Shown: positions 37,405 through 50,000 of the stretch, piece after piece
How the letters are laid out: every line of letters begins with the position of its first letter
Numbering within the stretch: the first letter of the stretch is position 1
Source: Escallonia rubra
Lineage: Eukaryota > Streptophyta > Magnoliopsida > Escalloniales > Escalloniaceae
Direction: 5' to 3'
Assembly: GCA_033065855.1 (NCBI GenBank)
Contig: JAVXUO010001268.1
Span: forward strand, 98,386-162,385
DNA length: 64,000 bases
Notes under the pieces: model-generated
Database searches by the model: none
What the model saw: only the letters and a program-made list of their open reading frames with translations
Told to the model about the DNA's origin: nothing
Translations under genes and position numbers: made by a program

Positions 37405-38663
37405 TGTTAACCCTACGGTTATTTAACCTAGGATTATATTTGGTTTTGATGATAACTAACATTGATGTTTATGTTGTCTAACATGCATTGAGTTGATGAA
37501 GCAATATGAACAATCTCATACTCATGCAAACGGACTATTAGACGAGCAACACGGTCAAAGACTCTCAAACGGAACGCATCAAAGAAGGAATTCGTCGATT
37601 GAATTTTACAACGCTTTATTTCCTTCTTTGTAAACTAGACGTAGAGAGATGATCGTTACGATGACTGTATACCTAGAACTTGCCCATAGGTTTTCCTTGC
37701 ATGCATAAAAGTTTTTCATTCTTTAGAAACTAAGAAACTGCATTTTCTGGAATGCAGTCGACTGTAATACTTCTAGTAGCCTATTACAGGCGACTGCATT
37801 TGGATTACAGTCGACTGTAAGTTGAAAATTTGAATTTCCAACGGCTACTTTGGGATTACAGTCGACTGCAATGGTGCATTACAGTCGACTGTATTTACCG
37901 TTTGGCGCAATAAATGCCCTACCTAACTCCAAACGGTCATATTAATTCCTAACTCTATAAATACTCATTTTGGGCTTAGTTTTGATTCATCAATTGCATT
38001 CAAAGCTCTCTTATCTTTCATATTCTCAAAGATCAAAGCAATTGTTCAATCTCTCTTGGTTTTCATTGTTTTCTCATCCATTTCAAGAGAGCATTTATTG
38101 TGAGCTTACATTTGAGAGATTTACACTTTCATAAGTCATCATACACTCATCTCTCTTGTTCTAGTGCTTAAACTTGTACTCATCTACTTCTTGAGAGTGA
38201 AATCTTGTACACATTTTTTCATCTAAAGTTTCTTGTATCAAAGCTTGGGGTTGTCAAGCTTTGGAGCTTTGGGTTTGTCAAAGCTTGTTCTTGATGTGGG
38301 CATAGCATCAAGGGATTGTAAGAGGTTCGATCTTGACCCGTAAGGAAGATCATACTAGTGGATTCTAGGGCCTTTCAAGGGACTTCCTTGAAGGGGTGGA
38401 CGTAGGCTTGAGGGTATATCAAGCCGAACCATTTAAATCTCCGTGTCAAGTATCTCTAAACCCTTCTCTCTTTACTTTATCGTTTTACATTTGTGTTGAG
38501 ATTGAATAGTTTTGCTTACTTGAGATATTGTGTTTGAGATTTGTTGGTTGTAGCTTTTCAAGTGTTATTCTTATCCTCTCTAAGTTTGAAGTATTTACTT
38601 GTTATTTTTAAAGTAGTCTTAAAACCCTATTCACCCCCCTCTAGGGTTATCTTTTTGGTTTCA
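37405..38663 (+). repeat. Sirevirus 3' LTR
   Basis: It matches the 5' LTR end to end with few differences. Its palindrome array at 37755-37891 holds five units rather than seven, which accounts for nearly all of the LTR length difference (1259 against 1313 bp). Confidence 0.93.
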
Positions 38664-41516
38664 GCGACTCCTCCGGGACACTATCTCCACCAGGGAGCTT
38701 TTCAACTCCCCTTCTGCCAGGTAGATGGCTCCTCTGGGATGCTACCTCGGCCCGTCGGGTAGACGACTCCTCCGGGATGCTACCTAGACGCACTCCGAGT
38801 GCTCCGGCACAAGGACTCAGCCGCGAGGATAGGCTCGCTCTCTAAGAGAGTATCTCTGCTAGGGAGCTCCAAGTGCTCTGGCACGAAGAATCCCCTTCCG
38901 CCAGGTAGGCGGCTCCTCCGGGATGCTACCTCGGCCTGAGGGATAGACCACTCCTCCGGGACACTATCTCCGCCAGGGTGTTTGCATGACTGGCCTACGT
39001 GCTTTGGCAGTGGGGGCTTGCGTTGGCACCCCTAGGGACTATAACCCCCGGGTCACTCCAAGACGGGAGCAGGTCTTCAGAGGGCATCGCACTTAGTCCA
39101 TTTGGCAATTGGGCGTCAAGTCTTCCCCATCGTTTCCAGGTCTGTGGGACTCTGTAAGGGCTTGGATTTGTGGCTAGATCAAGGGGGTTCTCTGGCCACA
39201 CTGGCGCTGTGGGAGCCAGCCTTTCCAGACAGATAGAGCGACGCTGTGAGGAGCATTCCGAGTGAGTATGCGATTCGACAGTCCGGGGAGCATTGGTAAC
39301 TGTGGACCCTTCGGTGACATGTCACTCCCGAGGAACGCCACGTGTCGGTTGATGACATCATCATCTCAACCTCCATAAATTCATTCTAGAGACTTTTTGA
39401 ACATTTTTAGAACTCATATTCACTTTCTCACTCTAGAATTCTAGAGAGAGAAACATACGGGACCTTGACTCTAGACCTAAGTATCAGACTGTGACTGTCG
39501 TCATGTATTCACCCTGTGCCATCGCCCTCGCACCATTGCTACTCTCAGGCTCTATCTGGGAATCCCTTGGTCTCTACCCTTGCTTCATCCTTGCTGTGTC
39601 CCACATCAACATACTTGACATTTGACTCAGACTGCATTCATTGTGGCACCTTCACGTCGACTGTGAACCCACTTCCTTGGCATCATTTTGGGCTCTTCGC
39701 TAGGGAGGTGAGCATCGCAGTGCAGTTCGTTCTTTGCCTGACACACCCAAGAAACCATGCCTCAGTAATGCAGGACTATCAGGGCTACCAGCCAAAGCCT
39801 CAACCCAACCATCCAAGAGGAGCATCACCTCGAGGACCAAGAGGAGACCAGCCACAACCAACTCCAGGCTCCCCCCAGGATGGATGCACCCAATGTAACC
39901 GCATTCGTCAACACCACAATCCAATACCTTACTCCTACCATCACCGAACTCCAAGACTTTCAATCTTCTCTCATGGCTGTCATCTTAGAAATGCAAAAAT
40001 AAATCCAATTCTTAGCTTCATAATTGCCGACTTCTCAAGGCCTCATAGCTCCCCACCCTGTGCCCGCTGCTCACCCCATGTCATCCTAAGCTCTAGGGTT
40101 GGCCCCTCCTGCTCAGATACAGCCTTCAGGGCCTGGGCTAGTTCTGGACACTGCCCAGGTCCCAGTGTCGCGACCACCACTGCCTTAGTCCTCCGAGCCC
40201 TCGACAGTAGGACTCGCGACACCTCAGCCCACGGCGCTATGCCTTACCCTTGCTCGAAGTACTTCAAAGACTCACAACTCAATTGAGATGGAGCCTAACC
40301 CTAACATAACCAATCGACACCTAAACACAACTCATGCCCCCGACTTTCTTCAGTCGACCCTTCCTGACGAACGACCTCCAGCCGCTGACACTACCCCTAT
40401 GCAAACCATACCCCAATAAGCTGATCCCTACCACCAACCTCTCTCTACCATTGTCATCCCTTAATGCCTCAGATCGTCCAATCTGGGGGCTCTGGTGCCA
40501 AGATCATCCCGACATGGCGCAAACCTTCGCATGCTTCGTATGTCACCAAGCATGACCTTGATGCCATCCTCCGTCGTCTCAAGCAGTCATCCTTACCACA
40601 TTCCCCCTCTAAGCTATTTGGCCATGCTCCCTAATCTGGCGACCTTTCTACCAAGCCCTACCCTGTTAAGTACAAACAACCAGCCTTCACCCTGTTCAAC
40701 GGCAAAAAGGGCAACGCTCACGAGCACCTCACTCGTTTTGTTGGCTCCCTAGAGCACTACGAGGAGGACGACACTTTGAAGCTTTGGGAATTTGACAAGT
40801 CCCTAACTGGGCTCACCTACTCTTGGTATCATCAGATTCATGATGTTACTATCCACTCCTGGTCTGACATGGTCCAGCTCTTTCTCGACAAGTTTCACTA
40901 TGAAACGGAGTGTGTAACCATCGTTGACATTGCCAGAATCCGCCAGAACCCCGGGGAAGACCTCAACACCTATGTCACACGATTTCATCACAAGTGCTTG
41001 GAGTGCACTGACTTGAGTAAGGATGAGACCCTTGTACCCATTTGCATCAAGAACATGAAAGACACTTATAGAGTCTACCTTGAAAACCTCCAGCTCCGGT
41101 CTTGGGGATATCTCAAGAAAGCTGCGCGGTGCACCTATGACTCGGTCGGTTCATCAAAGACCCCAAAGCCCCAAACTCATATTGCATTGGCCACGACGGC
41201 GAAAGCAGCCAGTAACGATGACAATAGTTACAAGCGCCAATCCCAAGGAAGGGATAGACGCCCTGACAAGAGAAGGCAACCGACGCCTGCCCCGGAATAT
41301 CCATGCGACTTGAAGACTGTCAGAACTCTCCTCGAGACCTGGATCAACGACAATACCATAACCTTGCCCGATGCCGACACTGAACCTACCCCGGAAGACT
41401 TAGCCCATCCCAACTACTGCCCCTATCATTGGAAAGTCAGTCACGACCTCAAGTGGTGCAGGGGCCTCAAGTTCACCTTCGCTGACAAGATTGCATCTGG
41501 CGAGCTCAAACTCTAA

Positions 41517-44500
41517 ATGCGGGACATGTGACCTACCCGCCCAAGCCCTAGCCTGCCTAGTGCATTTTCCACACTTGTAATTGTTGCCTTCATTTTGCAA
41601 GTTTCAATGTGCTTAATCCCTATGTACCAAGGCATGTCGCCTACTTTTGTTATCAATGAAGTTATATTTTCCAGACTTAGACAATTTTCAAGCTACATTG
41701 CTCTTACACAAGTCTACTGACACCACCCTTGATGCCATCACCCACTCCATTGGGGGCTTCACCCCTTCACAACCCCTTCTGCCTCTCATTGCACAGTGAC
41801 TTAGTAGGTGGTGCGCGGGGTGGCTCGAGCCACGCTACCTAAGTCTCGACTCGATCAACTGATATTTCGCCAGGCCTCGCGACCGCCCTTGCCAGGTATG
41901 CATGCAACACGTCTCGCCGACCCTCCCCCTGCCTCCGTGACTCAGCCGGTCATCAATGCCACCCCACCACCTTAAGCCCCCCTCCTTCTAATCTCAACCT
42001 CTCGTGTTCGCGATCGCATCACCACCCGTTATCCATTTTTTTGACACTTAGAAAAAATTTCTTCGTTTTTCATAGCCGAGTTACCACCCTTAGCGGCCTC
42101 TCTCGGCACCCTTGCTCGAACTCCACTCTCCCTTTTCTATGACTTAGAAAAAAAATTCAATTTTTTTCTTCCATTTAGTCTCTCACCCCTCTCATCCTCT
42201 CTCCAACACTTAGAAAAAATTTCAACAAAATTTTTCACCCCCTCCATCCTATGCTCCTTCCAAGACCTAGAAAAATTTTCTAACACTTAGAAAAAAAATT
42301 CAAAATTTTTCATCCATCCATACCCCCCTCCCCCAATCCTCTTATACTTTCTTCAACAATTAGAAAAATTTTCAACAAAATTTTTCATCTTCCCCACATA
42401 CTCCCAACATTCACTCTCTCATCACTCTCCCTCTCACATTACCTAACATTACATTTTCCTCTCCTCTCTCACCACCCGAATCCCCATCCCCCTTTCCCCA
42501 ATTTATACATAAATTTTCTCTCTCTGTCTCTCTTTCTTATGGGATAAGTATCATAAATTTTCAATTTCAAAATTCAAATTCAAAAGTTTTCAAACCCAGT
42601 TGAGCAGAATCCACCGGTGAGAAACCCGCTCGACCCGCGTGCCTTTTTCTCTCTTAGTCCCATGCCCAACTCCGCAACCCGTTACCCGAACTGACCCAAA
42701 ACCCGACCCGCATCCCACCCAAAACCCTAATTTTCCCTAACCATAATATATCTCTTTCTCCCTCCTTCACGCCCTAACCCCTTTGTGGATCCGACTCCCT
42801 CGATCTAGCCCTTTGGTCGGTTGTCTACCCTTTCCCTTTCATCGCCGGTGACCCCCTTCGCCCCCACCTCTCTCCCCCTCCCCCGGCCCTTCCCCTACAC
42901 GGTCGCCTCATGCCACCGCCGCCGCCCCCCCTTTCCCCCTCTCTCTCCCCTTTACCCACCTTCGACCTCGACCCCTTCTCCCCCTCTACCCTCGGCTTCG
43001 GCCACTCTCCTTCCTCTATCTCTCCTCTCCTCCAGCCCCCCGCAAGCCTCCCCCATCGACGCCTCCTCACTGCTGTCCTTCCCCCTTCTTTTTTTTTTCT
43101 TTCTTGCTGTTCCCCAACTTGGCCTTCCTCCGCTTCCATCTTCCATATTCGGCTTTGGCCTCCCCCTTTCACCCACGGCCTCGGCCTCCCTCATTTCTCC
43201 CTCTCTTTTTCCCCTGCTCCCCGTAACTTACCGCGGCCTCGCACCGACCTCAGCAGCCACGACGCCGTGCCGTCCTTGCTTCTCTCTTCTCATTCCCTTT
43301 TTCTTCACCCATCTCCACTTCGGCATCGACCTTCTCCCCCCTCCACCCTTAGCCCCACCCCTGCCCCCTTCTAACCTTCGGCCACCATCCCTTGGCCTTT
43401 TCCCATGGCCGAACCATCAACCTTCAGCCTCCTCTTCGTCCAACTCCCAAGGCAATACCCACCCCCTCAGCCTTCCTCTCCCTCCACCCTCAGACTCCCC
43501 CACACCAAGTCCACCCTCTTTGGCCTCACACCACACCCAAGGCAGCCACCAACTTCGACCATCACATCCTTTCCCCCTTCACCCCATTTCGGCCACCATA
43601 TTGGCAACCCTTCGGCTTACACCTCCAGCCACCCCCTATGGCCTCATCCACCCCACAATGACCTATAAGCCGACCACCCCAACACACCCAAGGAAGACGA
43701 GCCACCCACTCGTACGATCCCTCACTACGGCCGACCACTAAGGTCGACAACTCCTCACGTCACCCCTTCGGCCGACCCCTCCCCTCGACCGATAACCAAA
43801 GTCAATAACTCATACAATGTGCACCTTGCGCCCCCTTACCCATCCCATCACTCTTATACACTTAGAACAATTTTACAGCTTTGATCATCAACCTTGCTTT
43901 GACCGCGCCCCCTTGTCGCCTACGCCCGCGCACCATCTCCGCGACATCCGTCGCCCGGGCACCTTCTCAGCGACCCCCGTCGCTTGCGCCCACGCGCCGT
44001 CTCCGCTACGTTTGTCGCCCGTGCCCGCACACCATTTTCGCGATGCTCGTCCCCCGTCACCCCGACGCTGTCTTCACGACCCCTCTTACCTGCTCCAGCG
44101 CGTCGTCTTCGCGACGCCCGTGCTCGCACGTTGTACCCTGCGTCGTGATGTCCCTCGACATTAACTTCCTTGGTAGGTGGTGCGCGAGGCAGCTCAAACC
44201 ACTTACTCATATTCATTGTTCAGTGCCCGTCGCCATGCCCCGGCAATCACGACGCTCTATCGCGCCCATGCGCCCGTCGCTGCTCCTTCCTGGTGCAACG
44301 GCTGATCGGGCTCCTATGCCCGCTGACATACCTATGCTTTAGTAGGAGGTGCACGGGGTGGCTCGAGCCACCTATTCTTTACCTCAACGTTCAGTGATGA
44401 TCGACGCCCATTGCTCGGGAGCTGACTCCGAGACACCCGTCGCCTACGCTGGGCGCCAATATTTTGATGCCCGTGCGCTGACTCTGCGATCGCACCCCTG

Positions 44501-44536
44501 CGCCCCATCGTCGTGCCCCCGTTTCAACGTCCAAGC
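41517..44536 (+). other. Non-coding, repeat-rich 3' part of the TR-GAG-like element
   Basis: Three parts are visible. First, 42040-42400 repeats the phrase ACTTAGAAAAAAATTTC and its near complement ACAAAATTTTTCA about five times. Second, 42600-43800 is extremely C/T-rich on this strand, giving long but low-complexity proline/serine open frames, including one of 306 codons at 42821-43741. Third, 43895-44150 is a GC-rich array like that in the LTR. The phrase GTAGGTGGTGCGCGGGG with GGCTCGAGCCAC recurs at 41803, 44172 and 44341. I find no convincing gene here. Confidence 0.6.
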
Positions 44537-47010
44537 ATTCTAAGAATCAAGATCTGCGACTATGTTGATGACCCACTGCTCCTAGCTATTTTCCTCTATC
44601 TACTGGATGATATGGGAGTTCCACTCCTGAAATGCACGTACGAAAGAGTTTTCACAGCTTGTTTTCCATGTGGAAGAATAGGTCACAAGAACACACAATG
44701 CCGATCATCCGTAGCTGAGGTAATCGACTCTCTTACAAGGAGAACTGCCCATCTTCCTGGACCCAATCTAAATCCAACATTCTTCGCAGAAGGATACCTG
44801 TTGTTCGAACAGTCAATGCGAGCCCTTCCGAATTCGGACTGGAACCGTACCTCAAGAATTTCAATCAACAGGGTTCACTTAGGAGTACACCTCAATCAAA
44901 CATACGATGCCTTCTCTCCTAACCCAACTTCACCTACAAGTGACGATGATATATTTACAACGACACCCAATTCACCAGTATCAGTTATGGGAGAAAATTC
45001 AGACGTCAACCAAGTTGTAGAACAACCTTCAAACGATTATCAAGGAGCAAACGCCGATATGGATGATATGGGATATGCTGTGGTCAACGATCGAGAACCC
45101 ATTACAGCTATTAATACCGATTTCAATCTGGGAAACCCAATTTCCGATTTCAACGATGAAGATAATTTTAAACCAGCAAATCAACGCTATTAAAAATCAC
45201 GCCTTGAACATGGCTGAATTAATGGCAAACTTGGAACAATTAGAAGCTAATTTCAATGAAGAATACTGGGATGAACAAAACATATGGGAAGGTGAACCTA
45301 TAATGGAATATGATATGGATGAAGATACCGAACCAGAAGAGACCAGCATAGTTGGAAGCCAAAACATGAAGCACCACCGCAAGAGGAACCGGACGACGCC
45401 AAGGCAATACACTTCTCACCAGAATATTCTACCGGGAATATTATTCACGAACACGCTGCCCACGCGCCGGCAATACCAGACAATACGCCTCTGACATCTG
45501 AAGCAACGATGATTACTATGACATCATCGCCCCCAAATATAGAGTTCCAAAGAAGCCACGTCTTTAATGCTACAAGTGGGTGAACCTTTTGATTATCTAA
45601 AATCTTTGACAAGATCTCCAACACCATCCCCGGAGATTCTGCCAGCTTTCGGCGCCGCGACTGAGATAGGAGCACTTGACGAGATCAATGCAATTGAGAA
45701 CCAATTTTCAGAGAATTTGGCTAGATCTCCTGTCCAAGTCTATCCGACTAGTGATAAGGACCCCTTCTTCACTCTACCAGGCCAGCCACCTCTCAATTGT
45801 AAGTTGGCCCAATTCATATTGGGCCTACCTGAAGAAAGGCTTAAGTTATTTGCCTAACAAATGCTCTCTGGATCCAACCTTTTATTTACTTATGGATGCA
45901 AGCCCACCGAAAATGTTGGACCATGGAACAATGATTCAACCTTTTAGCTCCACACATCCAAGCTCGGCCCATGATACACAACATAATCTTTTTCCAAACC
46001 CACCCTATGCAGGCCCATATCCTAACCCAACAAACATCTGGACCTTAGCTCACGACCCAAGCACCCTTAGCCAATCTGAACTTGGCAAAATTCATCTCCT
46101 GAATGTTGCTCTTTCTAGCCCCATACCTTCACCAACCGCTCAAAGTTTTTTCCAGCCACCTGATAATCAATTGTTACTCAAGCTTAAACAAGACATAACC
46201 CTTACCATAACCCAACTTGCCCATACTTCCCAGAATTTTGCTGGCAACAAAGGAATTGACTTCCCAGCGCCGCCACCAATCAAACGGTGGCGCTATATAC
46301 CCCACCATCCCATATGAAGATTAAAGGAGGAACCATATTCACAGCACCAGAGTTTGATGACCTATCCGAAGATGATAATGACCCTGATGAAGAACAAGTC
46401 TCGCATGCAGTCTACGATATTCCTCAACTACCATAAGGAAATAAAAGAGATGGCTTGGAGTCTATGGATAATCTTGAAGGGCCATAAGGAAAGAAAAAGG
46501 AAGATTGATGGTTGTGGTGTTGATTCCCATTATCCAGGTTCATCATCATCAACCCCCCTATTATATTCTAGTCGCCTTGCCATGCTTATATTCATGTTAC
46601 TGTATTTTCATGCTATAAACAAAAACAAGAGAAAATGGTGGCGTGTTGAGTCTGAAAACCTCTTCGCTAGTATTACCAGTAAGAAAACTTGCCTTCTTTG
46701 TCACTTGGCAAGTAAAGTGGACCAACTGGAGCACCCTCCCAATACTCCTAAAATTTGGCCTCCTAGAAATTCATCCCTTTTTGTCTCTTTTATGAAGAGA
46801 AGAAAATGCATCTTTCATTTTTCTCAGTCGGTTCTTAATCGATTTTCAGTTAATAGGGTTCTTTTAGACAGTATCTGTTTGGACGTTTTATTTCTTAAAG
46901 GAAAGAAGAGGTCACTGCTTGAGCGTGACAATCCTTTCTGCTCGCACCTCGTCTCAAAATATAATGTCTGTTCTTCGAGGGTTTCCGGTGTTGCTCTTTC
47001 GTAACCCCTT
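44537..47010 (+). pseudogene. LINE ORF1, N-terminally truncated
   Basis: The first open stretch (to 45193) encodes the tail of the RNA-binding region, GIFLYLLDD-like text as AIFLYLLDDMG, and the zinc knuckle CFPCGRIGHKNTQC. It then continues into an acidic, low-complexity tail. Later stretches (45063-45494, 45676-46317, 46354-47004) are in other frames and hold proline-rich text typical of an ORF1 C-terminus. The N-terminal DUF4283-like half is missing, so the copy was truncated on insertion or afterwards. Confidence 0.75.
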
Positions 47011-47018
47011 CACCCTCA

Positions 47019-50000
47019 ATGAGAATCCTCAGCTGGAACTACCGCGGGCTTGGCCAAGCACGCACAGTTCGAACAGCGATAAAAAAGGCTCGTGAGCACA
47101 AACCTTCGTGTTTTTTTCTTCATGAAACCAAAAAACCGGTCAGTTTCATCTCATCAAATTTTGTCAAGTTAGGCTTTTTGTCGGTTTTGGGGATGGATCT
47201 CGGTTGTGTTTTAGGCACCAAAGGAGGTCTTTGGGTAGGATGGACGAATGACATCTAAGGTACGGTCCTATATACATATAAAAACATCATTCTGGTGGAA
47301 TTTCAGTCAGGCAATAACCTCATTTGGGTGTCTGGCTTCATCTATAGGCATCCAAATCTTGCCAAGCGGCAACATACTTGGGCTTATATTTTAAGTATTC
47401 TTACTCGTATTCAGCTTCTGATGGTACTTATCAGAGATTTTAACCAAGTTCTTTGTTCGACTGATAAAACCGGGCCCAACTTCCTGTCCATCTTCGGACA
47501 TACATATCTCAATAATTTTATGCAATAACTCTAACTCATTGACATCAAATGGGTAGGTCCAGCTTACACCTGGACATATAATCAAGATGGTCACTATAGC
47601 ACATACGAAAGACTTGACAGATGCTGCCCAAATTCAAAATGGGTGACTTTTTTCACTAAAGCCTATGTCAAGAATCTAGGAATTCAGTCGTCTGATCATG
47701 CACCACTACTGCTTGACACTTCACCAAACAATATTTTTGTTCCACATCCACTTCGTTTCGAAGCAATGTGGCTCAATCATCCGCAAGGAATTGATGTGAT
47801 TAAGGAAGCCTGGCAGTGTAGTGTGGATGGCTCGCCCCTGTTTAAAATGGTTACTTGGGGGAAATGGATGCTTAAAGCTTTAAGATTCGGAAGTCTTGAT
47901 TTTCAAATTAAGGAATCTATTTAATGGTTAAGACACTTTCAATCCTTAGTGCCCAACCAAGATGCTCAAACTTTAGAAAAGTCAGTAAGAATAAAGTTGG
48001 ATTGGCTTTTGGAATGCGAAGAGATATATTGGGCACAGAAATCCAGAATTTCATGGTTGAGACTAGGAGACAGAAATACCAAAATTTTTCATGTTTCGAC
48101 CATGGTCCGTAGAAATAAAAATAGAATCATCAATATTTGCGACACGGAAGGTCGTAATCATACCTCTCACTCTGCTATAACCGACTGCTTCCTAAAACAT
48201 TTCGCCAAGATTTATTGTCCATAGGATTACCATCCTAGGATGTCCCCTTCATGCATCAACGAAATCTCTGAACAGCTCAACCCTTCCCACATCTCTGTCT
48301 TAGCTCGCCCCTTCACCGCCTCAGAAATCAAGTTAGCCTTATTTCAGATCAAAGCCCTAAAAGCACTAGGACCGGACGATATTCCTGCAATACTCTATCA
48401 GAAATGCTGGAACTTTATGGCACGACCTATTATAGCTGCATCCTTATCTTTCTTGAGATCGGGATATATACTACGTGAGGCAAACAACTCTTTCATCGTT
48501 TTAATTCCCAAGTGTGCCGACCCTATCAAACCTGAGGACTTCAGGCCAATCTCTTTATGCAATACTATCTATAAGGTCATATCCAAAACTATAGAAAATA
48601 GAATTAAACCCCTTCTACAATTCTTCATCTCTGAAGCTCAGAATGCCTATGTTGGAGGGAGGGACATTAGTGACAATGTTCTGCTAGCTCAAGAGCTCAC
48701 GAACAAGATTAGGCAGAACCAGAAAGGAAAATATTTTTTGGGAGCCATTAAGATGGACATGAGCAAGGCCTATGACCGAGTGGACTAGTCTTTCCTTGCA
48801 GATGTTCTTGGAAAATTCAAATTTCCTAGTCATCTTACTCGCATTATTATGCAATGTGTGACCACTATATCCTACCAAGTCCTTATCAACGGTTCCCCAT
48901 CAAGAAGATTATATCCGTCTTGTGGTCTCAGGCAAGGAGATCCTCTGTCACCGTATCTTTTTGTTTTATGCACAGAAGTTCTCTCGGCCTCTCTAACCAA
49001 TGCTTAACCTACAGGCCAGATCCTAAGGTTAAAGGCAAGTCGGAATAGTCCGCCAATCAACCATCTTTTCTTTACTGACGATATTCTTATTTTCACACAG
49101 ATATCATAAAATAATTGTTTGGCCTTTAAGATGAAGTTGGATAACTATTGCAAAGCATCAACGCAACATATTAACCTTCTTAAGTCTTCACTACCGGTTA
49201 GTCCTAACACCAATGAACACATGGCCATTCAACTGGCTCATGGACCGGGACTTCGAATTTCTAACACTTTCGGCAACTATCTCGGTTGTACCTTAGATAT
49301 TGTCACAGAAAGACATCAATTCTTTCAGAACCACGTGGGTAAAATCCAGTCGAGATGCGAAGGGTGGAAAAGAGTCCTCCTAAACAAAGCTGACAGAGCA
49401 ACCCTCATCTCTTTAGTGCTAATGGCTCTGCTAAACTATCATTTACAGGTCTGTTTATTCCCGAAACTTATCTGTAAGTCCATTAACTCACTCTTGCACA
49501 AGTTCTGGTGGACAGGGTTTGATCGTACATCCTTGGTACATTGGGTAAACTGGAAGGCCTTATGTGCCCCCAAATCGTTAGGGGGACTAGGTTTCAAGGA
49601 TATAACTAGGTTTCAAGGATATATGGTTATCTAATCAAGCTCCTCTAGCCAAAACCAGCTGGAGAATTTTCAAGGAACCAGAGAGCCTTCTTGCCAGAGT
49701 ACTTACAGAAAATTACTGCATCCGTTCTAACTTTTGAAATTGTTCAACCAAAGGAAATTTCTCTTGGGGATGGAGGGGAATTTTGGCCGGTCGTCATGTC
49801 ATTACAACATGTCTTAGATGGCAGGTTGGAACTGGAAGGCCTTATGTGCTCCCAAATCGTTAGGGAGACTAGGTTTCAAGGATATATGGTTATCTAATCA
49901 AGCTCTTCTAGCCAAAACTAGCTGGAGAATTTTCAAGGAACCAGAGAGCCTTCTTGCCAGAGTACTTACAGGAAAATACTGCATCCGTTCTAACTTTTGA

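Larger units (their letters stand above)
30530..38663 (+). mobile_element. Sirevirus-type Ty1/copia retrotransposon, young, nearly whole
   Basis: LTRs lie at 30530-31842 and 37405-38663, with target duplication GCGAC at 30525-30529 and 38664-38668. The PBS TGGTATCAGAGCC at 31845 matches initiator tRNA-Met. Domains in copia order: gag about 31900-33150 with a CYKCHKPGHMKMDC knuckle, a second knuckle CGWCNKKGHTTNHC near 33515, protease DSGCSRHMTGN near 33735, integrase about 34100-34900, RT about 35300-36100 with YVDDIIFG, and RNase H about 36350-36750. The gag style (VTHEGTSLLRDSKMNLL) and three GGGGGAG tracts before the 3' LTR indicate the sirevirus lineage. No envelope-like region is evident. 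The LTRs differ by roughly 1.5 percent by eye, suggesting insertion within about the last million years or so at usual plant rates. The coding part is broken in about three places. Confidence 0.93.
29541..39685 (+). repeat. 5' LTR of the TR-GAG-like element, interrupted
   Basis: The two parts are 29541-30529 and 38669-39685, with the sirevirus and one copy of its GCGAC target duplication between them. Both parts align in order with the solo LTR at 1058-2981. Directly after the end, TTTTGGGCTCTTCGCTAGG occupies the primer-binding position, though it fits a known tRNA 3' end only loosely. Confidence 0.8.
29541..44536 (+). mobile_element. TR-GAG-like (gag-only) Ty3/gypsy-type element, host of a nested sirevirus
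   Basis: The 5' LTR runs from 29541 (TGTTCCCAAC) to 39685 (GCATCA) and is split by the sirevirus at 30530-38663. Its own length is about 2.0 kb, like the solo LTR at 1058-2981. The internal region follows with a long gag-type reading region at about 39760-41516. It has gypsy retrotransposon gag features around SLTGLTYSWYHQI and NPGEDLNTYVTRFHHKC, and a YCPYHWKVSHDLKWC knuckle-like motif. No protease, RT or integrase is seen. From 41517 the sequence is non-coding and repetitive. No 3' LTR is found before the LINE at 44537, so the right end is unresolved. It is a fossil, broken in a few places. Confidence 0.65.

Noticed and set aside
42821-43741. 306-codon plus-strand open frame
   Set aside because: Proline/serine/leucine-rich and driven by C/T composition. 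Overlapping frames on both strands are equally open, and no domain is visible.
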